From CAZXVU01 sp964644465 (GTDB lineage: Bacteria; Chlamydiota; Chlamydiia; Chlamydiales; SM23-39): a DNA stretch of 25,776 bases. The stretch spans positions 1 to 25,776 of the forward strand of contig CAZXVU010000017.1 in the NCBI GenBank assembly GCA_964644465.1, in the 5' to 3' direction. Below are positions 1-5,978 of this stretch, piece after piece. The notes below the pieces were generated by a model. The model searched no databases. It saw only the letters and a list, made by a program, of their open reading frames with translations, and was not told the origin of the DNA. The position numbers were made by a program, and so were the translations under genes. Within the stretch, counting starts at the first letter, position 1; each line of letters begins with the position of its first letter.

Positions 1-83
1 ATGACCGTACAGACAATCAGCTTTCCATCTTGATCGAAGACTTGCGCCATTCCTTTTTTCTGGCCAATCAATGTCAGCGACAT
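1..83 (-). CDS. rplC: 50S ribosomal protein L3, N-terminal fragment (runs off the left edge)
   Basis: The minus strand reads MSLTLIGQKKGMAQVFDQDG, followed by a few more residues to the window edge. This matches the L3 N-terminus, where a short beta strand is followed by the G-K-K-x-G-M-x-x-x-F-D signature. L3 is an early-assembling 23S rRNA-binding protein near the peptidyl-transferase centre and usually sits near the head of the S10 ribosomal operon. I chose the ATG at 83 because an AAGGA element lies 7 nt upstream. An in-frame ATG at 101 would add six residues (MEKENP) and has only a weak GGAA upstream. The rest of the gene lies outside the window. Finding rplC next to the Inc-like genes and fmt matches the Chlamydia CT528-CT530 order as I remember it. 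Confidence 0.85.
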   Translation of the reverse strand, partial: MSLTLIGQKKGMAQVFDQDGKLIVCTV

Positions 84-179
84 AGGGTTTTCCTTTTCCA
101 TCTCAGAATTTCCATTCAGGTCCGCAAGCCTATTAGGCCCAAATTTAGGTTTGATAAGGTCTTGCGCAGATAGTCAACC

Positions 180-212
180 GTTTCCACTTTTGGAAACAGC
201 TCTAAAGAGAGC
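180..212 (-). promoter_or_regulatory. Two adjacent hairpins in the rplC leader
   Basis: Two perfect small stem-loops lie side by side upstream of rplC. One is GTTTCCA/TGGAAAC (180-186 with 191-197, 4-nt loop). The other is GCTCT/AGAGC (199-203 with 208-212, 4-nt loop). Neither is followed by a T-tract on the minus strand, so they look like leader structures rather than a terminator. Control of the ribosomal operon is inferred only from position. The rest of 102-378 shows a 6-bp stem with a GCAA loop near 325-340 (TCGTTC/GAACGA) and no gene. I could not place a convincing rplC promoter. Confidence 0.35.
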
Positions 213-378
213 AAGCAAAGAGATTAGCAAAAAGAGTTCTTTTCGCTCAATTTAATTCTCTGCTCATTTCTACCGCGCTTAACCCGCAAACCTTTCGCCT
301 GGGGTGGCATGCGTGAACTGGATTCGTTCGCAAGAACGACAATTAATATGCTGTAGGATCATAAAGAGTCGTCGGATT

Positions 379-891
379 CTACTCAACCGATTTTTTGGGA
401 ATCGTGATTTTCTCTCCATCCTTGAGAATTCTGCGCCGTTTAAAAAAGCGGCGATCGGCCTCTTCTGTCAATCGAATCTTTGATTTTAGATCGCAGATCC
501 GAGCCCCCGGCTCTAACCGCAGTTCGACGGCCTCTTCAACAGCGCCTTCTATAGTCACAACAATCTCAGAAAGCTCCTCGAGGACCACTTGCAAAGGGGT
601 TTCTACCTTTTGTTCTAGATCCAGTTTTTTCAAGCATGCGTTCTTCTTAGGACGGGCTTTTTTCAATGCCTTCTCTAAAGGCATTCCTTGGGAAATCTGA
701 TATATGCCTGGCTTATGGACAGCTCCGGAGATGGATATTTCAATCAGTTTTTCGGGTTCTAAATGAAAATTTGAAAGCGTTTCTGAAGATAGGTAGAGAT
801 TGATTTTTGCAACTAGAACAAGAGAGGCGAGAATTGCAAGGAGGCTACCTACAAGGAGCCATTCAGAAGATTGTAAGGACTTTTTTACCAT
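379..891 (-). CDS. Small membrane-anchored protein with SLBB/ComEA-like beta-grasp repeats
   Basis: A 170-residue protein. Residues about 11-29 form one hydrophobic segment preceded by a lysine-rich start, so it is probably an inner-membrane anchor with the rest in the periplasm. Two regions resemble SLBB (soluble-ligand-binding beta-grasp) units. Residues about 51-80 contain ISGAVHKPGIYQI, the typical 'x-G-A-V-x-x-P-G-x-Y' signature. Residues about 110-166 repeat it in degenerate form (IEGAVEEAVELRL) and end in DGEKITIP. This pattern is known from ComEA N-termini and polysaccharide-export proteins. No helix-hairpin-helix DNA-binding domain follows, so it is not a complete ComEA. The ATG has no Shine-Dalgarno sequence and follows the hairpin at 902-923, so expression may depend on readthrough from the upstream Inc-like gene. 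The family call is moderate and the function unknown. Confidence 0.7.
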   Translation of the reverse strand: MVKKSLQSSEWLLVGSLLAILASLVLVAKINLYLSSETLSNFHLEPEKLIEISISGAVHKPGIYQISQGMPLEKALKKARPKKNACLKKLDLEQKVETPLQVVLEELSEIVVTIEGAVEEAVELRLEPGARICDLKSKIRLTEEADRRFFKRRRILKDGEKITIPKKSVE

Positions 892-901
892 ATTACGAAA
901 G

Positions 902-923
902 GAGGGCGCCGCAGGGCGCCCTT
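902..923 (-). terminator. GC-rich hairpin after the first Inc-like gene
   Basis: On the minus strand a stem AGGGCGCC/GGCGCCCT (8 bp, 4-nt loop CTGC, plus a possible flanking G-U pair) follows the stop of the gene at 934-1806. It is followed by CCTTTCG, which is only a short pyrimidine tract. It could be a weak intrinsic terminator or an mRNA 3'-end stabiliser. It lies 10 nt upstream of the next ATG (891), which has no ribosome-binding site. Confidence 0.55.
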
Positions 924-933
924 AAAGAATAGA

Positions 934-1806
934 TTATGCTTGTGTTGGAGCAAGCTGAACATGTTCTCTGTTGAAGAATTCGACCATTTTGTATTGGTTC
1001 GTAGACTTGTAGAAGTTGGCCATGACTGCAAATACAGTGCTTGCCAAAGAGACGGCAATCAAAGCAATTGCAGGAAGAATTGGGCCTCCTAACGCGAGAA
1101 GAGCCAGTCCTAGCACACCGCTTGCAACTGAGCAGACGGCTTTCATCAACTTGAGGAAAGAGTAGCGCTGAGTATGGACCAAAGCATTGTGAATATCGGC
1201 ATCCATATTTTTCGCTTCCACTGCCTGAATATGCTTCCGAGCCAACAACATGTCTTGAGCGGACAATTGCGCATCTGCGACGTTGTTGATAAGGTCGGGA
1301 ACATCCCCAGCATTTTTCCAAGCCATGTTTCCTGCAAATAAGGAAATGGTATATAGATACATCGCCAAAGCATCAGCTGTATTTTTAACAGCTTCAACTA
1401 CCTTTCGACTTACAGATCCAGGAAGCGGATTCGCTTCGTTAGGTGCACTCACTTTTTTAAGAGACGCCAACGCGTCTTTTGTAACAGATGGAAGACGCGG
1501 AATGGTCAAGAATGTCCAAGCAATGAGGAATTTACCGGCAACATCTTTAAAGAAGCCTGCCATTGAACTTCCCATTTTAACCAAAATCTCTACAACGATT
1601 TTGGTGGTTCGTTCGCAGAATTGAAATATGCGAAAGGCAATGTCTGTTCCACTACACATATCAATAATGTGGTCCATGGTTTTTTTGACTGTGCCATCTT
1701 TATTTAGATATTTATCGCTTTTAGAAATATTGATGCGAAGTCCGTTAACTTCGGCTACTTTTGGCCACTGTTGTAGTTGTTGTGGTTGTAGAACTGCTGC
1801 TGCCAT
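934..1806 (-). CDS. Inclusion-membrane (Inc)-like protein, paralogue 1, in the CT529/Cap1 position
   Basis: A 290-residue protein of no enzyme family I recognise. Its C-terminal third has a bilobed hydrophobic stretch at about residues 218-262: two predicted membrane helices joined by a short GGPILP turn and followed by FYK. That is the hallmark of chlamydial Inc proteins, which are type III secreted and inserted in the inclusion membrane. There is no Sec signal peptide. Two weaker hydrophobic stretches lie near residues 84-102 and 145-163. It is clearly paralogous to the next gene upstream: both share KAVCSV, LALGGPI, LAST.FA and FYK.T...KM. The syntenic Chlamydia gene between rplC and fmt is CT529 (Cap1), also an Inc and also with an AVCS..GG motif as I remember it. 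The ATG has GAGG 6 nt upstream, and a strong promoter lies at 1845-1873. Confidence 0.7.
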   Translation of the reverse strand: MAAAVLQPQQLQQWPKVAEVNGLRINISKSDKYLNKDGTVKKTMDHIIDMCSGTDIAFRIFQFCERTTKIVVEILVKMGSSMAGFFKDVAGKFLIAWTFLTIPRLPSVTKDALASLKKVSAPNEANPLPGSVSRKVVEAVKNTADALAMYLYTISLFAGNMAWKNAGDVPDLINNVADAQLSAQDMLLARKHIQAVEAKNMDADIHNALVHTQRYSFLKLMKAVCSVASGVLGLALLALGGPILPAIALIAVSLASTVFAVMANFYKSTNQYKMVEFFNREHVQLAPTQA

Positions 1807-1844
1807 AGATACCTCGTTGTTTTATAAGGAAAATTGAGGGCAGC

Positions 1845-1873
1845 ATGATAAATTTCGATTGCATAAAAGACAA
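1845..1873 (-). promoter_or_regulatory. Sigma66/sigma70-type promoter for the 934-1806 gene
   Basis: On the minus strand TTGTCT (-35, 1868-1873) and TATCAT (-10, 1845-1850) are separated by exactly 17 nt. The -10 ends about 38 nt before the ATG, leaving a short leader that holds the GAGG ribosome-binding site. This is one of the best promoter matches in the window and implies that the downstream Inc-like gene is transcribed on its own as well as, or instead of, from the upstream paralogue. Confidence 0.65.
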
Positions 1874-1875
1874 TC

Positions 1876-1899
1876 GATTTTTTTTCTAAAGAAAAAATC
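1876..1899 (-). terminator. A/T-rich hairpin after the second Inc-like gene
   Basis: Right after the stop of the gene ending at 1905, a T-run and an A-run flank a TTTA loop: GATTTTTTC on the minus strand against GAAAAAAAATC, with a two-base bulge. It could act as a symmetric intrinsic terminator. Stem stability is low and no separate U-tract follows, so the assignment is tentative. It abuts the -35 box of the next promoter. Confidence 0.35.
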
Positions 1900-1904
1900 T
1901 TGTT

Positions 1905-2681
1905 TTAGGTAGCAGCAACAAGCGGCGGATGCGCGTACGCATCGATCATTTTGTTAGGCCGCGTCTCTTTGTAGAAATGGCCGTAGATTGCAAAAATTGT
2001 CGAAGCGAGTGCAATCACAACAAGAATGATTCCAGGAACTATAGGCCCGCCTAAAGCGAGAATCAGAAGTCCTAGGATTCCCCCAACAACCGAGCAAACA
2101 GCTTTGGCGATTCGGATCATCGCATGCTTTCTTGAATGTTCGACGTTTTGACGCACATCTGATTTGACATCTAATACTTCGACTGATTTTTGCATCTTAG
2201 ACATCTTACTGAAATCATCAGCAGCCAAAGTGAGATCTGCAGCATCTGCCATCAGATCGGTCACAGCCGCTAAAGGCGCTAACACTCTAGATTTTGTGAG
2301 AAGGCCAAAAACGTTGGCAGTAAGAGCAATGGGTTCGCAAACCGCGTTTACAGTCTTCACAGCTTTTCTGGCGAGTTCTCCTGGAACAACATTTGGCTCC
2401 TGGAGTTCTTTAACTGTTTTTACTGCATTCATATACATGGCAGGGAGGCGGTATACCCCGAGCATTGCCCAACCATAGAAGAATTTACTATCGAGATCTG
2501 AAAGAACGGGTGAGTATCCTGCGCCTGCTTCATAACGAACCTCATTGGCAAGCTTGATGGTTCTCTGCGCTAATCGGGAACTTTGAAAGATCCCAGCTGC
2601 AGATCCAATGAATTCAAGCACATGTTCGTGCGGCTTTCTGCCTGCATTCGGATTTGGTTGTATTTGTACTAGCGCTGACAT
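1905..2681 (-). CDS. Inclusion-membrane (Inc)-like protein, paralogue 2
   Basis: A 258-residue protein from the ATG at 2681. A GTG nine bases upstream is in frame, but AAAGG lies 8 nt before the ATG and overlaps that GTG, so the ATG is preferred. Near the C-terminus a bilobed hydrophobic region of about 45 residues carries GGPIVPGIILVV between two lobes, followed by FYK. This is the Inc-type topology, with both termini expected on the host-cytosol side. The central region (RLP....NAVKTVKELQEPN..PGELARK) aligns without large gaps to the same region of the 934-1806 product (RLPS...DALASLKKV...NPLPGSVSRK), so the two are tandem duplicates. There is no signal peptide, as expected of a type III secretion substrate. 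The specific function is unknown; Inc-like status is inferred from topology and synteny. Confidence 0.68.
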   Translation of the reverse strand: MSALVQIQPNPNAGRKPHEHVLEFIGSAAGIFQSSRLAQRTIKLANEVRYEAGAGYSPVLSDLDSKFFYGWAMLGVYRLPAMYMNAVKTVKELQEPNVVPGELARKAVKTVNAVCEPIALTANVFGLLTKSRVLAPLAAVTDLMADAADLTLAADDFSKMSKMQKSVEVLDVKSDVRQNVEHSRKHAMIRIAKAVCSVVGGILGLLILALGGPIVPGIILVVIALASTIFAIYGHFYKETRPNKMIDAYAHPPLVAAT

Positions 2682-2770
2682 AATAATCACCTTTCTAATT
2701 TTTCAGGCTTATAATAAACATACTGATTATTAATGAACAGATGCGATTATTATTTTAATAAGAATGTAAT

Positions 2771-3709
2771 TTAAATTATAAATTGGGAGGGAATCTTTTG
2801 ACCGCGGAGCCAGTCGGGTCCGCTCATTGCTTTTTTCCCTTCAGGCTGGACCTCAAGAAGCTTTAAAGCGCCCTGGCCGCAGGCTACGATCGCATCGGGG
2901 AGAGAAATCCATTCGCCTGATTCACCCTCTTTTGTGAGAAATTCAGAACGGAGGATTTTCAATCTTTTTTTATCATGATTTGACTGTACCCAGCACCAGG
3001 CGCCTGGACGGGGCGAAAAGGCGCGTATGAGATTATGGAGTTCTTGAGCGGGCCTTTTCCAATCGATCTCCCCTTGTTCCAATTCAATTTTTGTACAATA
3101 GGTAGCCAAATTAGGGTCTTGGGGAGTTCCGGGAGGAATTCCTTTTTCATAGGAATGGATGACAGAAAGTAGAAGAGGTTTAGAAAGGTCGCAAAGTTTT
3201 TTCTCTAATTCACCAAAAGTCATGGAGGAAGGAATATCTATTTTCGTTGTGGCTATGACATCTCCCACATCCATTTTTAAAGCCATTTTTTGAATGGAGA
3301 CACCGGTTCCTTTGGCTCCATCCAACAGGGAACTTTGTATAGGAGTGGCGCCCCTATATTTAGGCAAGAGGCTAGGATGGACATTGATCGACCCAAGTGG
3401 GGGAATATCAAGGAGTTTTTGAGGGAGGATCTGCCCGAAAGCGGCAACGACAAATAGATCTGCTTTCAAGGCGGCAAGATCGTTTAAAAAAGGTTCTTGG
3501 GAAGCTTTTTCAGGCTGGAAAATAGGGATCGTTGGGACGAGTTCTTGGGCTACCAACTTGACTGCGGATGGAGAGAGCTGCAGAGATCTCCCTTTAGGCC
3601 GGTCTGGCTGGGTAACTATTGCAACTATAGGAACGTTGTTTTCCAGAAGGTAGCGGAGGATATCCGCTGCAAAAAAGGGGGTGCCGAAAAAGACGATTTT
3701 GCGTTTCAC
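2771..3709 (-). CDS. fmt: Methionyl-tRNA formyltransferase
   Basis: A 312-residue protein that formylates Met-tRNA(fMet) from 10-formyl-tetrahydrofolate in the cytoplasm to start bacterial translation. The N-terminal Rossmann-like domain carries QPDRPKGR (34-41), FGQILP (91-96) and NVHPSLLPKYRGATPIQ (109-125). N109, H111 and D147 (MDVGD) match the E. coli catalytic N106, H108 and D144 by position. The C-terminal OB-like tRNA-binding domain starts around residue 210. Full length for the family. It starts with GTG at 3709, and its first bases overlap the lpxA stop (GTGA), so the two are translationally coupled. Last gene of the lipid A cluster; the 89-nt gap before the Inc-like genes holds no further ORF. 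The lpx-fmt order is the Chlamydia one. Confidence 0.96.
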   Translation of the reverse strand: MKRKIVFFGTPFFAADILRYLLENNVPIVAIVTQPDRPKGRSLQLSPSAVKLVAQELVPTIPIFQPEKASQEPFLNDLAALKADLFVVAAFGQILPQKLLDIPPLGSINVHPSLLPKYRGATPIQSSLLDGAKGTGVSIQKMALKMDVGDVIATTKIDIPSSMTFGELEKKLCDLSKPLLLSVIHSYEKGIPPGTPQDPNLATYCTKIELEQGEIDWKRPAQELHNLIRAFSPRPGAWCWVQSNHDKKRLKILRSEFLTKEGESGEWISLPDAIVACGQGALKLLEVQPEGKKAMSGPDWLRGQKIPSQFII

Positions 3710-4542
3710 TCTTCAAAATATTGTTCTTCTGATTCTCCCTCGACAGACCCATTTCGGGTGATTCCTTCAAGCCCGATAAGTCCTCTTTTCGAGGTTTTGC
3801 AAAAATCGATCCAATGACGCACTTCTTTGTGAGATTCGACTTCATTTTCGATTTGCGCAATGGCTTCTTCCAATCGAAGGCCGGAACGATAGGTAATCTT
3901 GAAGGCTTTGCTCAAAGCAATGCGTACTTCTAAGGGGAATTTGTGCCGTTTTAGCCCGATGATATTCACGCCACCGAATTTATAAGGAAATCCGCCGCCT
4001 ACCGTATAGGGGGGAATATCGCGAGGAACGCGGCTAAAACCGCCTACCATTGCGTAACATCCGATACGGGAAAATTGGTGCACAGGCGTCATTCCGCCGA
4101 TAATTGCGCAATCTTCCACGATCACATGACCAGCCAGCATAGCGCTATTCGACATGACAACGCGGTTTCCGATTTCGCAATTATGCGCTACATGGCAATA
4201 AGCCATAATCAGGCAATTGTCGCCAATCTTAACAGTGGAATTTTCCTGACAGGAAGAATTGATCGTGACAAACTCTCGTATTTCGCATCCCTTCCCGATA
4301 GTCACATACGTTTTTTCGCCGCGGAACTTCAGATCTTGCGTTTTTGTTCCGATGCTTGCACTGGGCCAGATGATAGTGCCTTCCCCAATCGTTGTATTCC
4401 CATCGATATATGCATGAGATTTGATGACGACATTGTCTTCCAGAGCCACCGTCTTTTTAACAACGGCGAAAGCTTCGATAGTGACATTATTGCCGATTTT
4501 GGCTCCGGGCTCAACAACGGCTTGAGGATGTATATTAGACAT
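3706..4542 (-). CDS. lpxA: UDP-N-acetylglucosamine O-acyltransferase
   Basis: A 278-residue cytoplasmic homotrimeric enzyme that transfers an acyl chain from acyl-ACP to the 3-OH of UDP-GlcNAc, the first step of lipid A synthesis. The N-terminal two-thirds are left-handed beta-helix hexapeptide repeats (IGNNVTIEAFAVV, IGEGTIIWPSASIG, and so on). H117, H120, H139 and H155 correspond by spacing to E. coli H122, catalytic H125, H144 and H160, and lie in CHVAHNC, AGH and VHQF. A helical C-terminal domain follows. It is about 16 residues longer than E. coli LpxA, ending in an acidic SEEQYFEE tail. ATG at 4542 with GGAT upstream; 21 nt downstream of fabZ and overlapping fmt by 4 nt. Confidence 0.96.
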   Translation of the reverse strand: MSNIHPQAVVEPGAKIGNNVTIEAFAVVKKTVALEDNVVIKSHAYIDGNTTIGEGTIIWPSASIGTKTQDLKFRGEKTYVTIGKGCEIREFVTINSSCQENSTVKIGDNCLIMAYCHVAHNCEIGNRVVMSNSAMLAGHVIVEDCAIIGGMTPVHQFSRIGCYAMVGGFSRVPRDIPPYTVGGGFPYKFGGVNIIGLKRHKFPLEVRIALSKAFKITYRSGLRLEEAIAQIENEVESHKEVRHWIDFCKTSKRGLIGLEGITRNGSVEGESEEQYFEE

Positions 4543-4563
4543 GAAAATCCGATTCTAAAGGCT

Positions 4564-5022
4564 TTACAATTGGTCTTTATCTACAAGGGCAAAACTGAGC
4601 TCTGCTTCAACCGCTAGCAGCTCTCCTCCAATCAAGGCTTTAGCCTTGATTTTTCCTCCATTCCCGCTGATGTGGATCCCCTTTGCATGCAAATGAAGAA
4701 CGTCACCAGGCAACACAGGTTTTCGGAATTTTGCGTTGGCTACATTCAAGAGAACCGCGATTTTTTTGTCATATCCTTTCTGATGGACTAACACTCCGCC
4801 CGTCTGGGCAAGCGCTTCCAAAATCAATACACCGGGCATGATAGGAACGCCAGGAAAATGGCCTTGGAAAAAAGGTTCGTTCACAGTCACATTTTTTAAT
4901 CCGACAATTTCATTTTCTTCGAGATTGATTTTGATAATACGATCCACGAGAAGGAAGGGATAGCGGTGAGGTAAAATTTTTTCGATTTCCTTTGCATTGA
5001 AAATATAAGGCCGGTCTGCCAT
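4564..5022 (-). CDS. fabZ: 3-hydroxyacyl-[ACP] dehydratase
   Basis: A 152-residue hot-dog-fold enzyme that dehydrates (3R)-hydroxyacyl-ACP during fatty-acid elongation. It shares its 3-hydroxyacyl-ACP substrate with lpxA and so helps set the split between phospholipid and lipid A. Signatures are LPHRYPFLLVDR (residues 18-29) and GHFPGVPIMPGVLILEALAQ (54-73), with the catalytic pair H55 and E69. I prefer the ATG at 5022, whose first base is shared with the lpxC stop (TGATG), to the in-frame TTG just upstream at 5025. A GGAGA element in the lpxC tail can serve as ribosome-binding site. This is tight translational coupling within the lpxC-fabZ-lpxA-fmt unit. Confidence 0.95.
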   Translation of the reverse strand: MADRPYIFNAKEIEKILPHRYPFLLVDRIIKINLEENEIVGLKNVTVNEPFFQGHFPGVPIMPGVLILEALAQTGGVLVHQKGYDKKIAVLLNVANAKFRKPVLPGDVLHLHAKGIHISGNGGKIKAKALIGGELLAVEAELSFALVDKDQL

Positions 5023-5888
5023 CAAGGGCTCTCCAAGTTTGCGGATTTTGAGAAGATCTTTGCAAAGGCGACATTGCTCGCATGTCCCGAGCGGACAGCG
5101 ATGATATGCGCGAGAATAGGGGCTCCGATCAAAGCGAGATCCCCGATTAAATCTAAAACTTTATGCCGAACCATCTCATCAGAAAAACGGGCCCCTTCAG
5201 GATTTAAAATCTGGTCCCCTTTAATGACGAGTGCGTTTTCGAGTCCCCCGCCTTTAATCAGTCCTTTTTCAATGAACGGAAGAATTTCTTCATAAAGAGA
5301 AAAGGTGCGGCAAGGAGCGATCTCCGTTTTAAAACGCTCAGCGTTCAATGAGAAACTATAATACTGAGAGCGTAAGATGGGAGAATGAGGGTAATGGAGC
5401 GTGTAGCTCAATCTGAATTCGTTCGATGGAAGAGCAATGAGATGCACTTCGCCTTCAGACCAGAATATAGGAGTTGTAATTCGCGCTATTCGGCGAGGCG
5501 CTTTTTGTTCTTGGAGTTGCACTTTATCGAGCAGATCGACAAAGATTTTTGCGCTTCCGTCTCCTGCAGGAATTTCAGGCCCTTCCACTTCAATATGAGC
5601 ATTGTCGATCCCAAGAGCATAAAGAGCTGACAGGAGATGTTCAACCATGAGAATGCTTGCTTTTTCCGATGCCAACCGGGTACAGCGAGGAGCCTCCCTG
5701 ACAAAAGAAAGGCGAGCGGGAATTTCAGGTTTTCCTGGCAAATCCACTCTTTGAAAGATGATTCCGTGATTGATAGGAGCGGGAGAAATTTTTAAAGAAA
5801 CTTTATCGCCTGTAAATAGGCCGATGCCAGAAACAGAAGCTTCTTTTTTAAGGGTTTTCTGCATCTGTGCAGGATCGGAACCGGTCAA
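5022..5888 (-). CDS. lpxC: UDP-3-O-acyl-N-acetylglucosamine deacetylase
   Basis: A 288-residue zinc amidase that performs the committed step of lipid A synthesis. The E83-H84 pair (MVEHLLSALYALGIDN), H242, D246 (RHKVLDLIGDLAL) and H269 (SGHASN) match the metal and catalytic residues of E. coli LpxC (E78, H79, H238, D242, H265). I chose TTG at 5888 because AGAGG lies about 6 nt upstream. The first ATG (5864) has no such site, and the chlamydial LpxC sequences I recall carry a similar short extension before the first strand. The 90-nt gap to lnt holds no gene. Overlaps fabZ by one base. Confidence 0.95.
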   Translation of the reverse strand: MTGSDPAQMQKTLKKEASVSGIGLFTGDKVSLKISPAPINHGIIFQRVDLPGKPEIPARLSFVREAPRCTRLASEKASILMVEHLLSALYALGIDNAHIEVEGPEIPAGDGSAKIFVDLLDKVQLQEQKAPRRIARITTPIFWSEGEVHLIALPSNEFRLSYTLHYPHSPILRSQYYSFSLNAERFKTEIAPCRTFSLYEEILPFIEKGLIKGGGLENALVIKGDQILNPEGARFSDEMVRHKVLDLIGDLALIGAPILAHIIAVRSGHASNVAFAKIFSKSANLESP

Positions 5889-5978
5889 TTAGTACCTCTC
5901 ATCAGTCGGCGAAAGAAATTCAAAAAACCTATCTGTGGCAGAATATTACTAGCTAGAAAGTTAACGCAGCGCTCCCAT

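Noticed and set aside
84..378. Possible tRNA or small RNA between rplC and the SLBB-like gene
   Set aside because: Only isolated 5-7 bp hairpins; no cloverleaf, no T-loop GTTCGA in context and no CCA-compatible acceptor stem on either strand.
395..700. Plus-strand open frame of 101 codons
   Set aside because: It lies antisense inside the SLBB-like gene, has serine/arginine-rich low-complexity content and no ribosome-binding site.
893..1321. Minus-strand 142-codon frame overlapping the first Inc-like gene
   Set aside because: It is a shifted frame of the Inc-like gene, rich in C, S and R, whereas the overlapping frame shows clear paralogy to its neighbour.
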